Notes: generated by a model not told the origin, from the sequence alone. DNA of 64,000 nt from Rhizobium skierniewicense (GCF_014196515.1 NZ_JACIDV010000010.1:124001-188000), one strand, 5' to 3'. Numbered from the stretch's first letter, positions 43,722-53,862 are shown. Numbers and translations are program-made.

Positions 43722-46700
43722 TCGCGCTATCTTTTGTTTGTAACACCACGGCGTAAGTTACCTCTAGGCGGAAGCGTCCATCATTCCCAAAACCAAATTC
43801 GATCCTGCCCCGGTCTGACTGAGTTACAATTGCCGCGAGTTTCGCAAATCCACTTCCATCGTCCTTTCGAGTTTGACGTGAGTAAGTTCCGCCGGAGACC
43901 ATCTGTCGGACCTCCGCGGCTCGCTTCGCTTTCTCTGGCCGCACGCTCGCTTTACAATCACTAATAATCTCAATCGACAGCGTGTGAGCCTCATCGCTCC
44001 ACTTTGCTGCTATATCTATTTTAGGTGAGGGCAAGCCAGAGTGCTTCTTGGTATTACCTAGTCCGACGAACAGGACGTCATGGACAAAAACTAAGTTTGC
44101 GGCGTCCAGGGACAGACTTCCGGTTGTTGACTTGTTAATACGCGGCGAGTATCCCCTTTGAGTAGTAAGGGTCGCCTCGAGACCAACTTCCAGTATTTGC
44201 TCGAGTGTAAAAAGGTGCTGACTAGCCAAGGCTCCAGTGTGCACAAACCACTGCGAGGCCTCATCAAGCTTTCCTTGAACTTCGGCAGATCTTTTTCCAG
44301 CTTCTGCGTCAAATTCGAGAAATCCAGGGTCAAACTCTGCTATTTCTTTAACAGAAGAGCGCAATTTATCGAACTCTGCAACGAGAGCGCCTTTCAGAAC
44401 AACAGAGATTAGCTGTCTGACAGCTTGAAGTGATTGCTCCAGCGATATCCAAAAAACAGTAATTAGGAAACGGAAAAACGTGGTGATGTCGAGGTCAAGG
44501 GTGAGCCAAACCCTTACAACGGAATAAAGTGCATCACTGTAAGGAATGGCGAGCATTCCTGAAGGATACTCCGCTGTCCTCACATGGAAAAATCTATCTT
44601 TCGCGTCGAGCAAAATGTCATCGAAGTGAGCGGAAAAATTTCGAAAAGCCAGCTCCATCCGTGTGCGGTCTGCAGTCTCTAACGTTTTAAATGACTCTAA
44701 CCAATACCTGTTAGGATGATACTCGCTGGTTTCAGTCTCTCGAGTAGTTATCAGCCCACTGACTTCGAGTGGTCCCCTTATCAATCCGATAAATGAATGA
44801 TGTCTAACATTTTTTGCTAGGTAGAAATCGAGCCCAAAAGTTGCATTTGTCAGGAATTCATCCCCTGCGCGGCGGATGACGCTCATCAAAACTGCGTCTG
44901 CTTCGTTGTCCGGCGAGAATGAATGTCGGCTCAACGCGGCCCCGTCCAACTCCCGCAGGACGTCATCGAACGTTTGCGGGGCGTCAACACTAACCGGCTC
45001 GAGGTCGCGATATCGCTCGTAATCTTCTTGTAGTTCACGTGACGCCCACCGAACGAATGCTTCATCCTCAACATGTATTCTGGTTCGATCAACTATCCAA
45101 CGACCTTCATCAACCATCAGATTATGCGAGATCAACATCGCTTCAGCTGTGTAGTCGTCAGCGCTTTCGGGCCGTAGATCACTAAGCGCTAAGAAGATGT
45201 TGCGTCGTTCCTCTAAAACTTCCTTCGAGCTTGAAAACAACCTGGTGACATCAAGTATTTCTGGAACACATACATGTTTTAAAAAGTACACAAGCTCTCG
45301 ATCATCAAGTAGATCGGCGCGATCTAGGAGCGCACTGGGTCTGTTCACTCCGAGCTTACGAAGTGCCAGACCCGTGGCGAACCGCAATTGCGATGCCGTT
45401 TGGCTCTCCTCAGTTCGAGACCAAAGCAAGTGAAGCGCGATCGGAGCGGCTAATGGAGATTCAACGGATTTGAAATCCTCCCAAGCGCAGTCACGAAGGC
45501 TTTCGGCAACTGGGAATAAGTTGAAGCAAGATAAATTTTTAACACTTTCAGACGCGATAAGCTCGATCTTCTTATGTCGAAAACCAAATGCATGCAGCGC
45601 GTGGAGGCGGGCAAGTTGACATAGCGCGCGAATAGCAAGTGGCGGATCTTCTACGCCAGCCAATATTTCACAGGCGCTTTCAGGATTGGCATGCGCCAGC
45701 TGATAGAGTGATCGGCCAAGGACTAAACTCGGGCTGTCGAGTTCAATAGCACTCTGACCAGTTAGGCAAATGGACCAGAATTTTTTAGTAGGAGTTTCGG
45801 GAAACGCAGCCAATCCGGTAATCTTTGGATTTACAAGATCCTCAATACCATGAGTTGGGCTATTCAAACCTATCACCCAATGTTTCCAGGCACTGTCAGG
45901 CTTGTCGCGGCGGAGTTGTGCTAAGTACTCGCCGACGCCAACCATGAAAGAGAGCCCTCGAAAATTAATGCATAGCTTTGCTGCTTGTGCGGCATAATCA
46001 TTTGATTGCTCTGATGCAGCTAAGGCAGCAGCAAGCCACCTGTGCAAGGTCTTTGGGTTCAGTGAACTACGGGGAGGGCGTTGTGAACTGGCATGCGCGA
46101 AACCTGCATATATTACCTGCCAAGGATCGCTTGGTAAGCTCTTCCGGGCTGCCCTAAAGGCTTGCACACCTGATCCCGAAAAAAGAAAATCAGAAATTTT
46201 TTGGCTGCGAGGTAGAAGGGTGTTGATGTCCTGGGGAACAAAAATTGACTGAATTTTTTGTAGCCGATAATCTGAAACACCTAGATTACTTACGCACTCA
46301 ATCAGAATCTGATGAAGCTCGTCGCGTCCTTCCCACTTTACGAGTTCTTGTAGCACCGCGATGAATGTTTCGTAAATGTCAATAATGCCATGACTCTGCT
46401 CAGTTCGTAAAACGTCAGCGATACCGGCATCAGTAGCAGGAAGTTCGTTTTTTAGCCGATAACGCATATAGGTCTGAGTAGCGTCATCGTAGTATGCGTG
46501 GTTTGAGATCCGCCGCTCAATCTCATCAAAGTATTTTGAGATTGTCGTCCTTTCCTCATTTCGAACGCTCGTGTGATAGGTTACATATGCAAGTAATCCC
46601 TGCTTATAGATCGATCGCACTTGCGCAGCATACTTTTTCTGTTGTTCCAAGCCACCTACAACTTGCTCAAGTGCAATTCGCAATTGCACGGACCACATGG

Positions 46701-47187
46701 TCGCACCGTAAGTATCAAAAATAATTTCAAGTAGATTAAGCGCTGTTGTGTAGTCTCCTCCGATCGCTGCACCTTCTACGGCCTCTTTGAGAAACAGGAA
46801 CCTTGAAATCTTCTCTTTTTCTCCGTGCAACCGCGCAGTAATCCACCGCAGCTCTGTACTTAGGTCGACCGCTTCTTTCGGAATGACCCCGCTTAAATTG
46901 TCATAGCGGATAGGAATTCTATCTAATTCAGAGAGTTGGCTAGCTAACATCTCGTTAGCCCAAGCGATAAAGCCTGCGTACTGGCTGTGAGTCAATTTTA
47001 TCTTCGAGCTTATATAAAGTTCGTTGAGCGCTTGCCTGAAACGTAAACTTGGCGAAAAGCGCCTCTGTTCAACGAATTCTTTTGACTTAAATTGTGAGAT
47101 TATCCCTCGTAATTTATGTTGTTGCTGCAGATAGGATTGCATTAAACCATTGTTGTTTGTTTCAGCCATCTTCGCCAGCAATTCCAC
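43714..47187 (-). CDS. dtcA: Detocs sensor kinase DtcA-like, large helical sensor
   Basis: This is a 1157-residue protein, mostly helical and soluble, without transmembrane segments. The first 800 residues look like a helical-repeat sensing region. The C-terminal 130 residues are a degenerate histidine-kinase ATPase: an N-box-like VLFVGLGNTKKHSG, then DDGSGFAKLAAIV as the G2 box and a last strand RFRLEVTYAVV. The phospho-acceptor His is not obvious; AFRNFSAHFDDIL is one candidate. Position ahead of a lone receiver and a receiver-PNP fusion identifies it as DtcA. Starts GTG 47187 and ATG 47169 are both possible. It probably recognises a phage product. Confidence 0.78.
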   Translation of the reverse strand: MELLAKMAETNNNGLMQSYLQQQHKLRGIISQFKSKEFVEQRRFSPSLRFRQALNELYISSKIKLTHSQYAGFIAWANEMLASQLSELDRIPIRYDNLSGVIPKEAVDLSTELRWITARLHGEKEKISRFLFLKEAVEGAAIGGDYTTALNLLEIIFDTYGATMWSVQLRIALEQVVGGLEQQKKYAAQVRSIYKQGLLAYVTYHTSVRNEERTTISKYFDEIERRISNHAYYDDATQTYMRYRLKNELPATDAGIADVLRTEQSHGIIDIYETFIAVLQELVKWEGRDELHQILIECVSNLGVSDYRLQKIQSIFVPQDINTLLPRSQKISDFLFSGSGVQAFRAARKSLPSDPWQVIYAGFAHASSQRPPRSSLNPKTLHRWLAAALAASEQSNDYAAQAAKLCINFRGLSFMVGVGEYLAQLRRDKPDSAWKHWVIGLNSPTHGIEDLVNPKITGLAAFPETPTKKFWSICLTGQSAIELDSPSLVLGRSLYQLAHANPESACEILAGVEDPPLAIRALCQLARLHALHAFGFRHKKIELIASESVKNLSCFNLFPVAESLRDCAWEDFKSVESPLAAPIALHLLWSRTEESQTASQLRFATGLALRKLGVNRPSALLDRADLLDDRELVYFLKHVCVPEILDVTRLFSSSKEVLEERRNIFLALSDLRPESADDYTAEAMLISHNLMVDEGRWIVDRTRIHVEDEAFVRWASRELQEDYERYRDLEPVSVDAPQTFDDVLRELDGAALSRHSFSPDNEADAVLMSVIRRAGDEFLTNATFGLDFYLAKNVRHHSFIGLIRGPLEVSGLITTRETETSEYHPNRYWLESFKTLETADRTRMELAFRNFSAHFDDILLDAKDRFFHVRTAEYPSGMLAIPYSDALYSVVRVWLTLDLDITTFFRFLITVFWISLEQSLQAVRQLISVVLKGALVAEFDKLRSSVKEIAEFDPGFLEFDAEAGKRSAEVQGKLDEASQWFVHTGALASQHLFTLEQILEVGLEATLTTQRGYSPRINKSTTGSLSLDAANLVFVHDVLFVGLGNTKKHSGLPSPKIDIAAKWSDEAHTLSIEIISDCKASVRPEKAKRAAEVRQMVSGGTYSRQTRKDDGSGFAKLAAIVTQSDRGRIEFGFGNDGRFRLEVTYAVVLQTKDSANG

Positions 47188-47452
47188 ATCCTACAAGTAT
47201 TGTTGCGCTATAAAATCACCGGTGATAGGTAGGCGCAAGCAGTGATTGTAACCATCCACCAATTCTTCGCTACTAGGGGCTATACGATCTGTGCAGTCGT
47301 TTGCCATAGGTGTTGGTCTCCGTGCGGAATTGAGCCTTATCTACCTTACCGGCTCAGTTCCGCGTGGAAGATGCAGCGGAAAGCCAGAAGCGTGTGTTTT
47401 GGCTGACCGCCGTGGCCGAGAAGGCCACAGATCGCGCTAGCGGTACGTTGTT

Positions 47453-48883
47453 CTACCACTCCTCTTTCACGAACTCTTCGTACGCCTTCACAATCTCCTG
47501 AAGTCGACCGCGGCGTTCTGCACGGAGGAGAAGGTCTCTTATCTTCGCCGTTTTATTCGAACCTGTGAGATCATCGGTATCCACCTGTAGTACGAAGCAA
47601 AAATTGCAGAGCTCTTCCATATTCATGGTTTTGCACATCTTTGGAAAGAACACTTCGCGCACCCATTTAGGATCGATTCCGTCGTCCTTGAGTGTGCTTG
47701 GTGCCCATGGACCCTCGGTCGGTGCGACAGGCCGTGTCGAGAGAAAATCGCTGAGGAAGCTCGCAGCCGCATGAGCCGCATATTTTTGCCAGTTATCGTT
47801 TTTGCTGTCGTCTGCAAAATCGCAAATCGAGCGCACCATAAAGAAGCCGATTCGGCGAGCGGCTGCCATAGCGCTGGCTGCGACACCTCCACCCTCCATT
47901 TCAACGGCGGCAAGCTTGGGATGAAGCAAAATGAGGCTTTTTACGTCGGCCTCTGATGCTATGACTTTATCACCCGATGCGACTGGCGCAAAGTGGACTG
48001 CAGGCACCGTCGCACTCGAGGCACAGTTGTCAGGTCTCTGCGGCAGTCGGGCTCGCCAAGCGCTTCCCAAGTGCATGTGCATAGCCCTGTCGATTAGCAG
48101 GGGGTCAGACATGTAGGAGACCGGTCTACGCTCGAGTCCGTTTTCTCGGACCTTCCCAAGTTCGTAATATACAACGTCTGTGCTGATGACGACATCGCCG
48201 AGGCGCTGTTTACCGGGGTGCAAACCGCCTGCGATTCCGCACATAACGACATATCTTGGCATCCAATGCCGAATTAGCTCTGCAGTCTCCGCGGCGGCTT
48301 GGACATTGCCCATTCTCTGAAGAAGGGCCACAACAACGCGATATTTCGTCGTTCCGTCATGAGCGACAACAATGCCTTGATAGTAAGTCCGCGACTCGCC
48401 GATAATCACTTTCTGAAGAGTGGGAAAGTACTCAAGTACGGCTGCAAGTTCCTGAGGTAGGGCGGTCACGATTGCAAAGTCTGCAGCCGATGCATCGACT
48501 TGCCTCGCGAGTTGGGTCGCCGCTATGGGTTCGAGGTGGTTTAGCGGAAATGAACCGGCGATGCGCTGGTGAATGTAAGCCTCGTGCTGAATCTTCATAC
48601 CTTTGAGAACGGCCGCGGTGTACGTCGACGTGTCGCGGTCAATTAGTGCATGATGGCTGGGGCAAAGGAGAAGGAGATTGTCGAGACTTTGCCGATCTTC
48701 GGACTCTTGAGCGGGATTGAAACGCGGCCCGCCAGGGGAGTGGGCTTCGATATGCGCAACTTCAGCAATCGTGCCACCCGAATCCGGCATCAGGTCGGTG
48801 TGACAACCTGGGAACGCGCACCTACCGCCACTTAGGGCGAAAAGTCGCTTGATGGCTGAAGATGAAGTTCGTCTTTCACTCAT
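47453..48883 (-). CDS. HNH - nucleoside phosphorylase - effector-associated domain protein
   Basis: This is a 476-residue three-domain protein. Residues 1-90 form an HNH-type zinc nuclease fold: GGRCAFPGCHTDL, VAHIEAHSPGG and LLLLCPSHHALID. Residues 130-375 are a PNP/MTA-nucleosidase-like domain (FAIVTALPQELAAVLEYFP, MCGIAGGLHPGKQRLGDVVI, AAVEMEGGGVAASAMAAAR, RSICDFADDSKND). The last 80 residues resemble an EAD/death-like adaptor (MEELCNFCFVLQVDTDDLTG, AERRGRLQEIVKAYEEF). PNP domains act as ATP- or nucleotide-destroying effectors in bacterial conflict systems. It lies 265 bp upstream of dtcA on the same strand. Fusion of two possible effector folds is unusual; whether HNH is catalytic or structural is open. 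Confidence 0.82.
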   Translation of the reverse strand: MSERRTSSSAIKRLFALSGGRCAFPGCHTDLMPDSGGTIAEVAHIEAHSPGGPRFNPAQESEDRQSLDNLLLLCPSHHALIDRDTSTYTAAVLKGMKIQHEAYIHQRIAGSFPLNHLEPIAATQLARQVDASAADFAIVTALPQELAAVLEYFPTLQKVIIGESRTYYQGIVVAHDGTTKYRVVVALLQRMGNVQAAAETAELIRHWMPRYVVMCGIAGGLHPGKQRLGDVVISTDVVYYELGKVRENGLERRPVSYMSDPLLIDRAMHMHLGSAWRARLPQRPDNCASSATVPAVHFAPVASGDKVIASEADVKSLILLHPKLAAVEMEGGGVAASAMAAARRIGFFMVRSICDFADDSKNDNWQKYAAHAAASFLSDFLSTRPVAPTEGPWAPSTLKDDGIDPKWVREVFFPKMCKTMNMEELCNFCFVLQVDTDDLTGSNKTAKIRDLLLRAERRGRLQEIVKAYEEFVKEEW

Positions 48884-49120
48884 GCGCTATTTCTCGACCC
48901 TAAAATCTGTTGCTAAGATTTGAATGACGTGCCACGCCCCCGGATATGCACGATCATGCATGGTTGTGACGCGAAGTCTCATAGTATCAAAACATTACCA
49001 ACCTCTTCGTCGAGTTCACCACGTTGGCGAACCTGGATGCAACCGATATCAAATTCTATTGGAGGGTGGAGTGCACCCACCCGGCCCTTTGGGTGACCTT
49101 GGACACGCCAACTTGCCGCG

Positions 49121-49318
49121 GTAGCGGCCTTCGCTGCCATTGGTGAAACAGCGTTCATGAGGGTTCATGCCGGCTATGCGCTCAACATCGGCGTGTCAGA
49201 GGACGAACTTAAGGAAATCATTTAAGTCGTGACCGTGCCGGCGGGATTCCCAAAAGCGATCGCTGCCTCCCAAGCGCTCCAACAGCTTTTCGAGGAGCGA
49301 AGCCATGCAAACTGCCCC
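49121..49318 (+). pseudogene. Carboxymuconolactone decarboxylase family remnant
   Basis: The reading frame AAIGETAFMRVHAGYALNIG, SEDELKEII, stop, VVTVPAGFPKAIAASQALQQ matches the C-terminal half of AhpD/carboxymuconolactone decarboxylase-like proteins. A TAA at 49223 interrupts it, and no 5' half is visible upstream. It lacks the CxxC motif of active AhpD enzymes. It is a fragment carried in an IS-rich stretch. Confidence 0.65.
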
Positions 49319-49465
49319 GAAGTAAGTCCTGCGACGGCGATAGGCAGGGAGGGGGCCCATGAGCAATATCTTGCTGATCACTGCCGCCATCATCATCCCC
49401 ACCGCCACATGCCTGAATGCGGTGCCCCCTATCATTAAGGCAGAGGACACGATGCCCTTTCAATC

Positions 49466-49696
49466 TCACACCCCGACCCAGCCGCAGAAGCATTCGTATA
49501 TCGGCATGTGGGTTAGACCCCAAGTCAGCTCCCCTAGCTCCGGGTGATCGATGACGGCCTCATAGTGGATTTCCGATCCCATCTGTCGCTCATCGCCCCC
49601 AACGGCGTCCCAATCAAGCTCGTCGCTTTCGATCTCGTGGATTTCGCCAGTCGCGCTATGTCTGATCCGAGCCGTCCCGCGGCAGTAGATTTCCAT
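49466..49696 (-). CDS. Small hypothetical protein, probably 3' truncated
   Basis: This is a 76-residue acidic protein that begins MEIYCRGTARIRHSATGEIH and continues ELDWDAVGGDERQMG. The composition and even pattern look like a real beta-rich protein of a conserved rhizobial type. The last 17 residues (THMPIYECFCGWVGV) break the pattern, so the end was probably replaced during rearrangement. No function can be given. Confidence 0.45.
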   Translation of the reverse strand: MEIYCRGTARIRHSATGEIHEIESDELDWDAVGGDERQMGSEIHYEAVIDHPELGELTWGLTHMPIYECFCGWVGV

Positions 49697-49752
49697 GCTT
49701 CCTCAATCCCCAGCAATGCTGTCGTCAGTTCCTCCAGACAGGCAACGTCCGC

Positions 49753-49941
49753 TCAATGGACTTTATGGGACAGCGTTAGTAACACCGCAATGGCCAAGGA
49801 GCCGAGAATAGCTGCCGTCGCGCACGTAACCCACCATCCAACGGCGAGGAAAGGATTGTTTGGTAACTGGTCCGCCCATTGCGTGAACCCCCAGGCGCCC
49901 ACGATTGCCATCGCGTTCAAGCCGCAAGAAGAACCAGCCAC
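49753..49941 (-). CDS. Possible small membrane protein
   Basis: This is a 62-residue ORF with two hydrophobic stretches (AMAIVGAWGFTQWA and VGWWVTCATAAILGSLAIAVLLTL). It ends in SHKVH. It could be a two-helix membrane protein or a fragment of a larger one. There is no recognised family and no clear ribosome site. It lies among remnants. Confidence 0.3.
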   Translation of the reverse strand: MAGSSCGLNAMAIVGAWGFTQWADQLPNNPFLAVGWWVTCATAAILGSLAIAVLLTLSHKVH

Positions 49942-49985
49942 TTAGGCAAACTTTGTGCGCTATGTCGACGACGGGAGGATCTGCA

Positions 49986-50148
49986 TGTCGAACGAGGTCA
50001 CGGAAAGAGCGCTACGAGGGGCAGCTTGGGAAAGAAAAGTCTAGCTCTTCGCCGGTTCCGACCACGGCGCAGATCGCGCTGCGATCATGCTCACCCTGAT
50101 CATGCCCCCCGGCTGAACGACGTAGAAGCGAAGGCATGGCTCGCCTAA
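49986..50148 (+). mobile_element. IS66-family TnpC C-terminal remnant
   Basis: In shifting frames this reads ERALRGAAWERKV, stop, LFAGSDHGADRAAIMLTLIM, then, one base over, LNDVEAKAWLA. This is the ending of IS66 TnpC transposases, with one stop and one frameshift. No terminal repeats are visible. It abuts an IS110 remnant. Confidence 0.75.
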
Positions 50149-50450
50149 TAACTGTGATGGCGACCTCGGGTGCTTTACCGGCGGCATTAAGATGGTCTTA
50201 TTTGGACTTGAGGACGGCGTTCAGGCGGCATGCGGCGAGGGGTGGCTTTTTGAGCACCTGCCGGACGACGGCCCTTCGTCCGGCAATGGATGCCCGTCCG
50301 CTCCATCGTCCGGATTGACGGCTCATCGGGCGCCAGACCGGACAAAGCGGCTGCGGCCTTCTCATCCAACTACTCGTCGCTCGACGCTTTGCGATTCCGG
50401 CCGCACGCCGGACGAGGCGGTCAGCGGCGACCCCAGCGTTGACTAGCTGA
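50149..50450 (-). mobile_element. IS110-family transposase C-terminal remnant
   Basis: The minus strand reads GRRAVVRQVLKKPPLAACRLNAVLK, stop, then HLNAAGKAPEVAITVIRRAM. That matches the C-terminal region of IS110/IS1111 transposases (x-A-A-G-K-x-x-K-V-A). An upstream stretch (LAPDEPSIRTMERTGIHCRT) fits the same family one frame over. It is inactive. Confidence 0.55.
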
Positions 50451-50533
50451 TCGACTGAGAGGTTCTTTGTTTTTCCGCTTCGCACCGGTAAATACCACCA
50501 TGATCAGTCCTCAGATGGCACCAGAGGAAGCTC

Positions 50534-52711
50534 CTAAACCGCGACAACGAAGACGTCATCAAAGGCTGCGAAACCGCAGACATATTCACTAGCGATAGTA
50601 TTTAGGACAGTCCTCGCGAGGATTGCGTTGAGCAATGTTGCGTCGTCTCCAACATCGGCTTCAACAATGAATGCGCTACAAGCTGATCGATAATATTTCC
50701 TGACATCGCCAAGCGTCATTTTTTCACGCGACTTTTTATAAAAAAGTTTTAGAAGACACTCAAGATTGAATAAAATTTCGTCACCTGGAGGGGGCGGAAG
50801 TGATTTCTCCATCAGCGCTCCAATTGAGCGATTGATCCCGCTCTCCGCGTAGAGGACATTTACCCAAGCCTGTGGCCAATACTTCCGAAGGTGTTTGCTG
50901 GACACAGCGTGGTCGACATCGTGCTTCGACAAGTTCACTCCTGTGCCGTAAGTCATTTCGACATAGCGCTGACACGCCGCACGATAGCTGTGAAAGTCAA
51001 TGTGAGCCCAAATTTGAGAATAGCTCAAATAACCAGCTGGTGTTTGAACCTGTCCTCGTAAAACCAGAACCCGCTCCCTCTCAAAATCCTTCGCTCTTTT
51101 GAAGCGCGTTGAGAGCTCCGTGAGCTGGTGGTCTTTTGCCCAGTTGCGAAGGTGATCTTTCGTGCGAAAAGCAATTGGGGCTCGGTAGCCGTGTTCAACC
51201 AAGGTCTGAAAATCGAGCCCTGTACTGACAACGACGAAAGGATGTGAGCTAAAGGAGGGTGCTGGTATCATGACTTCCCGACTTGAACGACTTCGCGAAA
51301 CCACAGTTAGCCCGAAGTGGTTAATCAGGGCCCAATATGCGTTTGAACAATTGCACACATCGAAGGCGCAACCGCGACTGTGACCGGAATATCCGAGGGT
51401 AGGCTGGATCGTCCACGACGCGTCATCGGCTACGCAGTTAAAGTCACCCATTCCCATTCTCTGGGGGAGTTCTCCGCTACCGACGGGCTCAACCCCATCC
51501 AGAACCTTCTTCAGGTTTTCGTCGAAAAGTCCCAGCAAGTAGGTCGCGATGCCGGGTGCCTCCAGGTACAGCCCCACCTCATCCAGCGGATCGTCTTCAG
51601 ACCCGGATTGGGACCCCCAATTCATCGTACTGACGACCACGTCGTTGGAGTCCCATATGAGAAACCTTAGCATGAACCTGTGGTTCGCGCGCAGATATGA
51701 CATCTACGGTTCCCTCCAGCCTTTTACGGTGAGCGGCCATGTGCTTGCGCTTCGTTGGACCGGATTGTCGTGAATAATAAATCCGGACGTCCTTCAGTCG
51801 ACCTCCTGCGACCTCGGCCGGGTTCAATAATCCAGGGACGACGTTGGCGCCCATTCTGTTCGTGATGCAGACAAAGCTTTCATTTGCGCTGTGGGCTGCC
51901 TTTCGCAGAAGTGGTCCATGGTCTTGCGCGTGGAGCACAGTCAACCGTGCCTTGGTTGTTGGTGCCTGATCAGACCCGGTGGTCAGCGGGGTCTTACCCG
52001 TCTGGCTTCAGATGCAAGGAATTGAAGAATTTCCACCGATCGGCTCGCGCTGGCGAGGGAAACCGCTATCCCTTTGAGGATGTCTAGGCCAGCCGCGACG
52101 GCCATCGGTCGCGGAGTTCGATTGAAACCTCCACGGCGGAGAAGGGTGAGGACAAACAGTTGCATGATCCAATCACAACGACTGTTCCACCCTATACGTC
52201 GTCGGCAGCAAGGGATTTTGCATGACTTCCAACGCTGTCGCGATGGACCAGGAGGAAGCCGCGGCTAAGTCTTACTGCCCAAAGTCTCTCATGAAGTTCC
52301 TCCAGCGCCAATGCGTGCCTCGCTTTATCCAGGGAAGTGCCAAAAAATAAATGGCACCGCACGCCACCCCGATATGCGTCTTCCAGCGCCGTGTATATGC
52401 GCGCCCGGTGCACTCTTCCTCTTTCATCTGACTGGCTGACGATGAACGTCGACAGTACGAAGATGTCCAAAACCGCAGCCCGCACGATGCGTTCGAAGCG
52501 CTCGATGTGCTCGGGCGATCCAACAACCAGCTGATCGAGAGCGAAGGTCGTCTCAATCGAAGCAGGGGCGGATGGCTCGCCCTTCGATGCTCGAGGGAGA
52601 ACCGCCGTCTTAGGGTTTCGTCCACCGCCGCGACCAGGTTGGCGCTAGCCCCCTCGGGATTTCGCCCCTCTTGAAAGCAGCGAGGTCGATCTCAAGGAAT
52701 TTCTTCTCCAT
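50534..52711 (-). pseudogene. Phospholipase D-like (two HKD motifs) pseudogene with several frameshifts
   Basis: Reading the minus strand in changing frames gives a PLD-superfamily protein. From 52711 it runs MEKKFLEIDLAAFKRGEIPR, then IERFERIVRAAVLDIFVLSTF. The first HKD motif HAKSLAAD follows near 52200, then after a shift VVVIGSCN and SAVEVSIELRD. The second motif is split: VHAK in one frame (near 51670) and FLIWD-SNDVVVSTMNWGSQ one base over. The longest intact piece (50534 to about 51660) is a C-terminal domain of unknown fold. At least three frame changes and one stop make it non-functional. PLD proteins with extra domains act as nucleases or lipases, some in defence. Confidence 0.75.
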
Positions 52712-52983
52712 ACCCGAGCCTGTGGTCCGAACTCCACGAAGCCATTCACCGGGGCGTAGAGATTGGGATACGAACTGACTGACCCGGTGAAGCCAAAGTG
52801 CTTGATCGAAATATTACGGTTTCGGGCTCCCATCAAGACTTGTACTGACCATACCGCTTCGGTGGTTGACGCGGACAAGCATTCCTTTATCGACGCGTAT
52901 AAGAATAAGAAACGTAAAATTCTTCCTTGCAACCGAGAGTTATTTGATTAACACTTCATTATGGTGCCAGGGGGAAATAAAAA

Positions 52984-53862
52984 ATGCGAATACTACTTGT
53001 TACGCTGACGTCAATTTGCGCTGGTTGCGCTGTTCTACCAAGCAAAAGCGACCTGGATGGTTTTGCCGCCGCCACATCGAGCAGTGCGAAAACGGTTGCT
53101 GCCGCCGTCTCAGCAAGCAATCAGGTGGCCACAGACCAGGACGAGCAACTGCAGGCGATACAATATATTCGCGGCGGCAGATATGCTCTTGTAGAGTTGC
53201 CACAGTCAAAGCTGACTAACAGACTGGATGCGGATCAGCTTCAAATACGCCTTGCGGCGATTAGCGATCTGCAAAACTATGCCAACGCGGTCGGCAAAGC
53301 CGCCGATCAGGGAACTGTCGATCAACTTGAGGCGTCGGCTGAAAAGCTGACGAATTCGGTGGCGGCTTTGGCCACCGCGATGGGCGGCTCGCCGATGGTC
53401 GCGCCAGCGATCAAAGTTGTGGGCCGCGCGGCCGCGTCTGCGGTCTCAGACACTTACGTTAGGCAGGTGCTGGATGTCGTTCGTAAGACGGATCCTGTGG
53501 TAAAAAACCTAGTCGATCTTCTCAAAAATGACCTTGGCCCCCTTCAAACGGATCTGTGGGTTCAAGCTACAGCCTATGCCGGGCTTCGCGACCAGCAACT
53601 TGCGGTCCTGCGACGGGATCCGCGTGTCAACAGAGCAGCCCTCTACGAAGCCTACATGAATGCACGCTCAGATGTTAAGGCGCGATACGCTTTAGGCGAT
53701 GCCGCCACTCCGATTTCTGATCTCCTTCAGTCAATCCACGACACGCACCACGCGCTAACGACCGGTTCGGGCGATATCGGACTGACGATAAAGCGCCTCA
53801 GCGCATTGGCAAAGGACAGTGCGGCACTTATCGAAGTCACGAAAAAGGATGCTGTAGAATGA
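52984..53862 (+). CDS. Putative lipoprotein, function unknown
   Basis: This is a 292-residue protein with a short signal peptide ending in a lipobox-like Cys (TLTSICAGC, Cys at about 15). The mature part is mostly helical and Ala-rich. DLDGFAAATSSSAKTVAAAV near the start and PVVKNLVDLLKNDLGPLQTD in the middle suggest amphipathic helices. It would be membrane-anchored in the periplasm or outer membrane. It heads a cluster of three genes and overlaps the next by four bases (ATGA). The 52.9-kb upstream region has no clear promoter. I do not recognise the family. Confidence 0.7.
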   Translation: MRILLVTLTSICAGCAVLPSKSDLDGFAAATSSSAKTVAAAVSASNQVATDQDEQLQAIQYIRGGRYALVELPQSKLTNRLDADQLQIRLAAISDLQNYANAVGKAADQGTVDQLEASAEKLTNSVAALATAMGGSPMVAPAIKVVGRAAASAVSDTYVRQVLDVVRKTDPVVKNLVDLLKNDLGPLQTDLWVQATAYAGLRDQQLAVLRRDPRVNRAALYEAYMNARSDVKARYALGDAATPISDLLQSIHDTHHALTTGSGDIGLTIKRLSALAKDSAALIEVTKKDAVE

